A DNA stretch of 11,370 nucleotides from assembly GCA_007126835.1 (NCBI GenBank), contig SLAO01000058.1, positions 1 through 11,370 on the forward strand, read 5' to 3'. The translations under genes were made by a program, and so were the position numbers. Below are positions 7,013 to 11,370 of this stretch, in pieces (the stretch's first letter is position 1; the number at the start of each line of letters is the position of its first letter). This stretch comes from Nitriliruptorales bacterium. Its GTDB lineage: Bacteria; Actinomycetota; Nitriliruptoria; Euzebyales; Egibacteraceae. Under the pieces are notes generated by a model, which had not been told where the DNA came from, did not search any database, and saw only the letters and a program-made list of their open reading frames with translations.

Positions 7013-7210
7013 CTAGTCCTCGGGAGTCTCCTCGTCATCGGGAGTCTCCTCGTCATCGGGAGTCTCCTCGTCGTCGGGAGTCTCCTCGTCGTCGGGAGTC
7101 TCCTCCTCGACGGGCTCGTCGGCGGGGTCATCGTCGTTGGTCTCGCAGCCGGCGAGAGCCAGTAGCAGCGCGCTCGCAGCAGCGGCAGACGCAAGTCGTC
7201 GGCGACGCAC
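7013..7210 (-). CDS. Small lipoprotein with acidic Glu-Thr-Pro-Asp tandem repeat
   Basis: A 65-residue precursor: basic N-terminus MRRRR, a hydrophobic segment, and a textbook lipobox LAGC (19-22). The mature part is only ~44 residues and nearly all Asp, Glu, Pro and Thr, with hexapeptide ETPDDE repeated about four times plus degenerate ends. It should be a surface-tethered, highly negative, unfolded peptide. The start was set at the GTG (7210) because the complement of GGAGG (7216-7220) lies 5 nt upstream and the lipoprotein signal then begins at once. Two earlier in-frame ATGs (7252, 7234) lie in an inverted repeat with no good ribosome site. It lies about 50 nt after the histidine kinase on the same strand, so it is probably the last gene of that operon. 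Function unknown; cation binding, a spacer or a ligand for the kinase are guesses. Confidence 0.7.
   Translation of the reverse strand: MRRRRLASAAAASALLLALAGCETNDDDPADEPVEEETPDDEETPDDEETPDDEETPDDEETPED
7022..7111. repeat. 18-bp tandem repeat, five units, inside the lipoprotein gene
   Basis: Units at 7022-7039, 7040-7057, 7058-7075, 7076-7093 and 7094-7111. The first two are identical (gggagtctcctcgtcatc), the next two are identical to each other and differ from the first by one base (atc to gtc), and the fifth differs near its end. The period is a multiple of three, so gain or loss of units keeps the frame and changes only the length of the acidic tail. Confidence 0.95.
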
Positions 7211-7215
7211 GAAGG

Positions 7216-7220
7216 CCTCC
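7216..7220 (-). promoter_or_regulatory. Shine-Dalgarno site that sets the lipoprotein start
   Basis: On the minus strand GAGGAGG precedes GTG 7210 with a 5-nt gap after GGAGG. This is the only strong ribosome site near the gene and argues against the two upstream ATG codons. Confidence 0.65.
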
Positions 7221-7231
7221 TCAACTCGGCT

Positions 7232-7253
7232 CATGACGGCGGGAACCGTCATG
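7232..7253. repeat. Perfect 8-bp inverted repeat between kinase and lipoprotein genes
   Basis: CATGACGG (7232-7239) and CCGTCATG (7246-7253) are exact reverse complements around a 6-nt loop. It fills most of the 50-nt spacer between the kinase stop and the lipoprotein ribosome site. No T-run follows on the minus strand. It could be an operator, an attenuating or processing hairpin, or a simple stem that sets the level of the last gene. Confidence 0.6.
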
Positions 7254-7260
7254 GCGCAGG

Positions 7261-8574
7261 CTAGGAGGCAGGACGTTGGGTGGGCCGCTCGAGAGGGCCT
7301 CTGTCATCGGTCTGTAAGCCGCCGGTGTCCGCGCCGCTGGCGTCAGTTCCGGGGGATCGACGCAGAGCGTCACCCTCGTGCACCGGTAAGTGCAATCGGA
7401 ACTCGCACCCTCCGGCGATGTTGCGGACCTGTAGCGCGCCGTCATAGGCCTCCGCAAGGCCCTGGGCGATCGTCAGGCCGAAACCTCCCCGGCTCGCCTG
7501 CTCCACGCCGCGGGCGGGCTCGCCCCTGTAGCCGGGGTCGAAGACGCGCGCTCGCACGTCCTCGGGGATCCCGCCACACTCGTCGGTCACCGAGATCGTT
7601 GCCCAGCCACCCTCGACGGCCAGTTCGACGGTGACCCGTCCGCCAGGCGGGGTCTCCCGGATCGCGTTCGACAACAGGTTGTCGAGGATCCGTGAGACCT
7701 CACGCGTGCCGACGTCCAGCTCGACGGGCTCGTCGATGCGCCCGTCGATGCGCACGCCATGGCGTGCCGCCACCGCCTCGGCGCCTGCCACAGCGTCAGA
7801 CAGCAAGTCCCCGAGGGATACCCGTGCTCGCTCCACTTCGAGGGATCCAGAGTGGATGCGGCTCAGCGTGAAGAGGTCCTCGACCATGTCCGAGATCCGC
7901 TCGGCCTGCTCGCCCAGGCGCTGGTGGTAACGCGCGACCGTCTCGGGATCCTCTGCAACCCCGTCCTCGAGCGCCTCGGCCAACGCCCGGATGCCAGCCA
8001 GTGGGGTCCGCAGGTCATGGGAGAGCCATGCGACGAGCTCCCGCCGCGCCGCCTCCAGCTCTCGTTCGCGCCGGCGCGACAAATCGAGCCGGTTCCGGGT
8101 GGCTTCCAATTCGGCGACGAGGGTCGCGAACTCCTTGATCGGCGGCGAGGCGACCGGAGCGGTGGAGTCGTCCTCGAAACGCCGTGCGGTCGCCGCGAGG
8201 GAGAGCTGGGCCGCCCGCACGCGCTCGGCCAGGGTCAGCGCCACGAAGGCTCCCACCGTGCCGGCGGCGATGACGACCACCACGAACGAGTGCAGCTCTT
8301 CAGGTGGCAGCAGCATCGCGTACGCCGCTGCGACCGCGCCGATGGCGACGGCGCCGACCCCTGCGCCGACAACGATCGCCATCTGCACGCCGAACCTCGC
8401 CTGGCGCAAGCTGCGCAGCAGACCGGTGGCCGCAAGGCCCACGACGAGAGCTCCGCCACTGGCGATGCCGACGAGCCAGACCGCCTTGCCCGGAGGAACG
8501 CCGATGGCGATGCACACCAGGACCGTGACGGCAAGGCCGAGCACGGCCAGCACAGCCGCTTTGCCTGGCTTCAC
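7261..8574 (-). CDS. Membrane sensor histidine kinase
   Basis: A 437-residue kinase. Four hydrophobic segments at about 8-26, 31-53, 61-89 and 96-115 leave only very short external loops, so the signal is probably sensed in or at the membrane. A charged, helical linker (116-180) leads to the H-box LSHDLRTPLAG (184-194; phospho-acceptor H186). The N-box is LDNLLSNAIRE (297-307), the G1 box DECGGIP (331-337) and the G2 box GGFGLTIAQGLAEAYDG (363-379). The C-terminal ~35 residues are a low-complexity tail. GTG 8574 overlaps the regulator stop (GTGA) and follows a GGGGTGG stretch. An in-frame upstream start at 8610 would add 12 residues lying over the regulator gene and is less likely. It should phosphorylate the regulator encoded just before it. 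Confidence 0.92.
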   Translation of the reverse strand: MKPGKAAVLAVLGLAVTVLVCIAIGVPPGKAVWLVGIASGGALVVGLAATGLLRSLRQARFGVQMAIVVGAGVGAVAIGAVAAAYAMLLPPEELHSFVVVVIAAGTVGAFVALTLAERVRAAQLSLAATARRFEDDSTAPVASPPIKEFATLVAELEATRNRLDLSRRRERELEAARRELVAWLSHDLRTPLAGIRALAEALEDGVAEDPETVARYHQRLGEQAERISDMVEDLFTLSRIHSGSLEVERARVSLGDLLSDAVAGAEAVAARHGVRIDGRIDEPVELDVGTREVSRILDNLLSNAIRETPPGGRVTVELAVEGGWATISVTDECGGIPEDVRARVFDPGYRGEPARGVEQASRGGFGLTIAQGLAEAYDGALQVRNIAGGCEFRLHLPVHEGDALRRSPGTDASGADTGGLQTDDRGPLERPTQRPAS

Positions 8575-9326
8575 GTGACCACCCCATCGAGGCGATAGCC
8601 GACCCCCCACACCGTCCGGATCGTTCCGGGCGCGGAGGGATCATCCTCGAGCTTCTCGCGCAGTCGCCGGATGTAGACGGTGACCGTCGAGCGGTCCCCG
8701 TGACGGTACCCCCAGACCTGCTCGAGCAGCTCGTCGCGGGAGAACGCCACGCCGGGGTTGCGCAGCAGGAAGGCGAGCAGGTCGAACTCCCGCGCGGTAA
8801 GCGACACCTCCGTGCCACGGCGCGTGACCCGCCGTGCCCCCGGATCGAGCACGATCTCGCCCACCTGCAGTGGCGTGGCGGCCTGGGACTCCTGCATGTC
8901 CACACGCCGCAGGACCGCCCGGACCCGCGCCACGAGCTCCCGAGCGCTAAACGGCTTGCCGAGGTAGTCGTCGGCGCCGACGTCCAAGCCGACCAGGCGA
9001 TCGTCAGCGTCCGACAGCGCGGAGAGCATGACGACCGGAACATCGAGCTCGAGTTGCAAGCGTCGGCAGACCTCCCACCCGTCGAGCCCCGGCAAGAGCA
9101 GGTCGAGCACCACAAGATCGGGCCGCCACCCGACCCCATAGGCGAGGGCCTCGGCACCGTCACCGACAACCTGCACCTTGGCCCCATCCCGTTCGAGGTA
9201 GCGCTGGGCAACCTCGGCGACGGTGACGTCGTCTTCCACGACAAGGATCGTGCGCCCCGCGAGCTCGCCCGCACGGGGCGAGGAGCCCCGACGAGGCTGA
9301 GGTGAGGGTGTGCCCGTGTTCATCAT
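8571..9326 (-). CDS. OmpR/PhoB-type response regulator
   Basis: A 251-residue protein with a ~24-residue flexible N-terminal extension. The receiver domain follows: acidic pocket E31 D32 D33, phospho-acceptor D75 in VVLDLLLPGLDG, S102 and K124 (GKPF). A winged-helix DNA-binding domain spans about 153-250, with SLTAREFDLLAFLL, the recognition-helix stretch RSTVTVYIRRLREKL and the C-terminal hairpin VWGVGYRLDG. It should act as a transcription factor activated by the overlapping kinase. The protein begins MetMet; the second ATG (9323) has better spacing (6 nt) from the GGTGA complement at 9330-9334, so the start may be three bases shorter. It lies 41 nt after the unknown membrane protein gene on the same strand. 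Confidence 0.94.
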   Translation of the reverse strand: MMNTGTPSPQPRRGSSPRAGELAGRTILVVEDDVTVAEVAQRYLERDGAKVQVVGDGAEALAYGVGWRPDLVVLDLLLPGLDGWEVCRRLQLELDVPVVMLSALSDADDRLVGLDVGADDYLGKPFSARELVARVRAVLRRVDMQESQAATPLQVGEIVLDPGARRVTRRGTEVSLTAREFDLLAFLLRNPGVAFSRDELLEQVWGYRHGDRSTVTVYIRRLREKLEDDPSAPGTIRTVWGVGYRLDGVVT

Positions 9327-9367
9327 CGGTCACCGTGCACCGTACCGGCCAGGTCCGACATCACGGG

Positions 9368-10240
9368 TTACGGATCGCTGACAGGTGCGGCGGCCAGCTC
9401 CCGATCGTCGTCTGCGTACCAGCGGGCCAACGCCACAACGACCGAGAGCAGGCACGCTACCCCGACCAGCTCAAGGGACTCCTCGACCGGACCGTCGGCG
9501 AGGAGGAACCGAAAGTGCGCCGGCTCGAGGCCGGCGGCCATGTGCTCCGAGCCTGGCAGCAGCGCCTCGATCGTTCGCCCGATCCGCTCGTAGAGACTGC
9601 CGAGGTACACGCTGCTCTCGGCGCGGCCCCCGCCCACCCCACTGAGCGCTGAGCCGGCACCGGCGAACCCGTAGCTGGCGTACCCCAGGGCCAGGTACGG
9701 TCGGGACCCGCTTACCTCCCAGACGCTGCGGCCGTACCGCACCAAGGCGTAGATCAAGGGCCCAGCGAGAACCGTGAAGTACGGGATGTCGACGAGCGTG
9801 GCGGGATGCAGCCCGAGGACGAGCGCGTCGTCAACGGCCCGGCGGACGTACAACGCGATGATGTGGCGGACATCGCCGGCGTCCTCGATCAGCATCAGGG
9901 CGGCTCCGAGCCCCAACCACAGCAGGAACCGCCGATGACCCGCGTCACCGTCACCGTGGATGCGCGCCGCGAGGTACCACGCACCTCCGTAGGTGGCAGC
10001 GAGGCCAACCCACTGCAACCACTCGGTCGGGCGTCGGTTGAGGAACAGCGTCTGCCAGAGCGGCTCTTGAAGGTGCGCTCGCCAACCAAGCAGATCGAGC
10101 CCGTCGGAGACGAGGACCGCCCCCCAGGCGAGCGCAAGCCAGACCAGCGCCCCCGCGAGGATGCTCCCGGCGGATGCTGGGGGGCGCCGCACGATGGAAG
10201 GGCCGGTCGTCTCGCTGGCTACACGGGAGAGGCCACGCAC
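9368..10240 (-). CDS. Polytopic membrane protein, unrecognised family
   Basis: A 290-residue protein with about six hydrophobic segments (near 25-46, 74-93, 105-119, 148-168, 182-200, 256-274). Acidic residues lie at membrane edges: LIEDAGD (117-123), VDIPYF (150-155) and EESLEL (253-258) leading into the last helix. A glycine-rich stretch (192-205) precedes a long non-membrane segment. I do not recognise it. The GTG at 10240 lies 13 nt after the preceding gene's stop but has no clear ribosome site; another GTG at residue 17 is equally possible. Stop is TAA. Its position next to a sensor kinase with almost no external domain suggests it may supply or modulate the signal, which is inference only. 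Confidence 0.75.
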   Translation of the reverse strand: MRGLSRVASETTGPSIVRRPPASAGSILAGALVWLALAWGAVLVSDGLDLLGWRAHLQEPLWQTLFLNRRPTEWLQWVGLAATYGGAWYLAARIHGDGDAGHRRFLLWLGLGAALMLIEDAGDVRHIIALYVRRAVDDALVLGLHPATLVDIPYFTVLAGPLIYALVRYGRSVWEVSGSRPYLALGYASYGFAGAGSALSGVGGGRAESSVYLGSLYERIGRTIEALLPGSEHMAAGLEPAHFRFLLADGPVEESLELVGVACLLSVVVALARWYADDDRELAAAPVSDP

Positions 10241-10253
10241 GGCGGCGGCGGAT

Positions 10254-10457
10254 TCAGAAGGCGACGACGAGCGCGAGCCCGGCGAGCCACCCGACCGCGG
10301 CCACCGTCACCGTCGGCGGCCACCGCAGTGGCGATAGCAGCAACCAGCCGCCGGTAGCGACCAGTCCGAAGAAGACCCAGAGCAGCACCGAGCCCCCACC
10401 GCTGCCCTGCGTGCCGTGGTAGGCGATCACGGTCAACGACGGGTGCGCTAGCCCCAT
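10254..10457 (-). CDS. 67-residue two-helix membrane protein, unknown function
   Basis: A small protein with a polar 22-residue N-terminus (including YHGTQGSGGG) and two hydrophobic segments at about 23-42 and 47-66, ending directly after the second helix. I do not recognise a family. The ATG at 10457 is preferred because it lies 8 nt behind a strong GGAGG; an ATG two codons earlier (10463) is only 2 nt from it. The strong ribosome site and tight fit between two same-strand genes (13 nt to the next, about 40 nt from the previous) support it as a real gene. Confidence 0.66.
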   Translation of the reverse strand: MGLAHPSLTVIAYHGTQGSGGGSVLLWVFFGLVATGGWLLLSPLRWPPTVTVAAVGWLAGLALVVAF

Positions 10458-10463
10458 GTTCAT

Positions 10464-10470
10464 CTCCTCC
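10464..10470 (-). promoter_or_regulatory. Strong Shine-Dalgarno sequence of the 67-residue membrane protein gene
   Basis: The complement reads GGAGGAG immediately before ATG 10463. Spacing is normal only for the second ATG at 10457 (8 nt from GGAGG), which decides the start. Confidence 0.6.
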
Positions 10471-10493
10471 CTGCGAGGGGTGGGCGGGAACGT

Positions 10494-11042
10494 CTAGCGC
10501 GGCAAGCCGGGCGCCGCCGGCACGTCGATCTCGGTGTCGACCAGATGGTTGAAGCCGGTGGTCAGGAAGGTGCGGGCCGCGTTGGCGAACGCTTCAAGCA
10601 GCTGATCGTCGCGCCACCCTGCATCCAGGGCACGCTGCCATGTGGCGTCCGTGACGTGGCCGCGGCCGTCGAACGCTTCGCGAGCGAACCGCACGAGCGC
10701 GTCGAGCGCCTCGTCGAAGCTCGCGCTGCCGCCGCGCAACTCCACTGTCTGGTCCTCGGTCAACCCAGCGGCCTTGCCCGCCATGGTGTAGGCCGACTGG
10801 CAGTAATGGCAGTCCTGGTAGCCGGCGATGGCCAGCCGGATGGCCTGCTTGTGGGTCTCGGTCAGCGTGGCGTGCTCAGCGAGCGCGCCCTCGAGGCCGG
10901 CGAAGCCGTTGAGCAGCGCAGGAGAGTGCGCCATCCCCCCAAAGATGTTGAGCAGCTTGCCCTTGGCCGCCTCGAGCTGCTTGAGGGTGTCGCGACTGGC
11001 TTCGGGGGCGGAGTCGACATCGTGAACGGGAATGCGGGGCAT
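10494..11042 (-). CDS. Carboxymuconolactone decarboxylase / AhpD-like protein with CxxC
   Basis: A 182-residue all-helical-looking protein. A conserved family N-terminus (MPRIPVHDVDSAPEAS) is followed by GGMAHSPALL (35-44), and the core motif is CHYCQSAY (78-85). In the AhpD family the CxxC pair acts in thiol-dependent peroxide or disulfide chemistry, helped by a Glu 12 residues before the first Cys and a His 7 residues after it. Here those places hold Q66 and Y85, so the cysteines are kept but the proton relay is not. The C-terminal half (TWQRALDAGWRD, then FNHLVDTEIDVPAAPG) is typical of the peroxidase-like branch. ATG 11042 follows AGGAGG (11047-11052) and is well supported. It is the first gene I can support in the minus-strand operon. 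Cytoplasmic. Substrate unknown. Confidence 0.85.
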   Translation of the reverse strand: MPRIPVHDVDSAPEASRDTLKQLEAAKGKLLNIFGGMAHSPALLNGFAGLEGALAEHATLTETHKQAIRLAIAGYQDCHYCQSAYTMAGKAAGLTEDQTVELRGGSASFDEALDALVRFAREAFDGRGHVTDATWQRALDAGWRDDQLLEAFANAARTFLTTGFNHLVDTEIDVPAAPGLPR

Positions 11043-11370
11043 ATGGCCTCCTGTGGGTTGGCGTGGACCAGCACCAAGCGGTGCGCCTGGGCGCGCGCCG
11101 CGGCGAGGGACTGGTCGTCGTCAGCCTCATCCGGGTCACGCGGAAGGAAACCCTGCTTGTCGGCGGCGCATTCCAGTCGAATGCCGCCCGCTGTCGTGGG
11201 GGTTGCCACGCGCGCGCAGATTCGTTCGGGCTGCGGCGACCGAGGGATGGAGCCTGTCCATGAGGCCACCGCGCGACGAATTGGCAACCGCCGCGCAGCG
11301 CAATGTCGCCTTCGGCGAGGGGGTCCACGGCACCCGGGGGGCGCAATGGTGGCAAATGGTCAGACCCGCG
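11043..11370 (-). other. 328-nt stretch without a supportable gene; likely upstream region of the minus-strand operon
   Basis: All six frames are open in places, but no frame combines a good ribosome site, a plausible start and protein-like composition through to a stop. On the minus strand a short stretch around 11060-11190 (ADKQGF...DPDEADDD...VLVHANPQEA) has coding-like third positions, but it runs out of frame into the AhpD-like gene and has no credible start. It could be a gene remnant. The promoter for the downstream operon should lie here; I see no convincing -35/-10 pair. Confidence 0.4.

Noticed and set aside
7759..8598. Long plus-strand open frame (279 codons) antisense to the histidine kinase
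   Set aside because: It lies wholly opposite a kinase with all catalytic boxes, and its His/Arg/Gln-rich composition is the usual mirror of a high-GC gene.
9331..9343. Short direct repeat CACCGT-G-CACCGT just upstream of the response regulator as a possible autoregulatory site
   Set aside because: Six-base half-sites at 7-bp spacing are too short and too close for the usual ~10-11-bp spacing of OmpR-type half-sites, and such repeats are frequent by chance at this GC content.
9806..10357. 183-codon plus-strand open frame across the unknown membrane protein and the small membrane protein
   Set aside because: It spans two minus-strand genes with good membrane-helix patterns, and its own C-terminus is arginine/alanine low complexity with no ribosome site.
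11063..11263. 66-codon plus-strand open frame upstream of the AhpD-like gene
   Set aside because: No ribosome site, mixed third-position composition and no recognisable protein pattern.

Overview
The window looks like a chromosomal segment of a high-GC actinobacterium. Codon third positions are almost all G or C, GTG starts are frequent, and neighbouring genes are joined by 4-nt stop/start overlaps. The GT-C / GT2 / DUF2064 gene trio also resembles an arrangement seen in Actinobacteria (mycobacterial Rv0539-Rv0541c area, from memory). I cannot name a genus from the sequence. I found no tRNA, rRNA, CRISPR array, transposase or integrase.

The window splits into two convergent halves. The plus strand (1-6936) starts inside a radical SAM enzyme. 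A very tight chain follows: a DoxX-like membrane protein, a small four-helix membrane protein, a polytopic GT-C glycosyltransferase, a GT2 polyprenyl-phosphate sugar synthase-like enzyme and a DUF2064 (CofC-like) nucleotidyl/glycosyl-transferase fold protein. Each of these five junctions is a 4-nt overlap (GTGA, ATGA, CTGA, GTGA, ATGA), so this is almost certainly one transcript with coupled translation. One junction appears to use a CTG start codon. The likely theme is loading a sugar onto a lipid carrier and transferring it outside the membrane, but the acceptor and sugar are unknown. After a 105-nt structured gap comes a complete PhnD-PhnE-PhnC type ABC importer for a phosphonate/phosphite-like oxyanion, with no catabolic gene beside it in this window.

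The minus strand (11042 down to 7013) reads, in transcription order: a CxxC carboxymuconolactone decarboxylase/AhpD-like protein, a 67-residue two-helix membrane protein, an unrecognised ~290-residue polytopic membrane protein, an OmpR-type response regulator, its membrane histidine kinase (4-nt overlap), and a tiny lipoprotein whose mature part is an acidic tandem repeat. The spacing (4-nt overlap to about 50 nt) fits one operon. My inference is an envelope-stress or redox-sensing module in which the kinase, the unknown membrane proteins and the lipoprotein work together at the membrane. The AhpD-like protein keeps both cysteines but lacks the usual proton-relay residues, so it may not be an ordinary peroxidase-type enzyme.

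The two halves meet at a G/C-rich hairpin (6935-6973) that may terminate the plus-strand operon. The last 328 nt (11043-11370) hold no gene I can support and presumably carry the promoter of the minus-strand operon.
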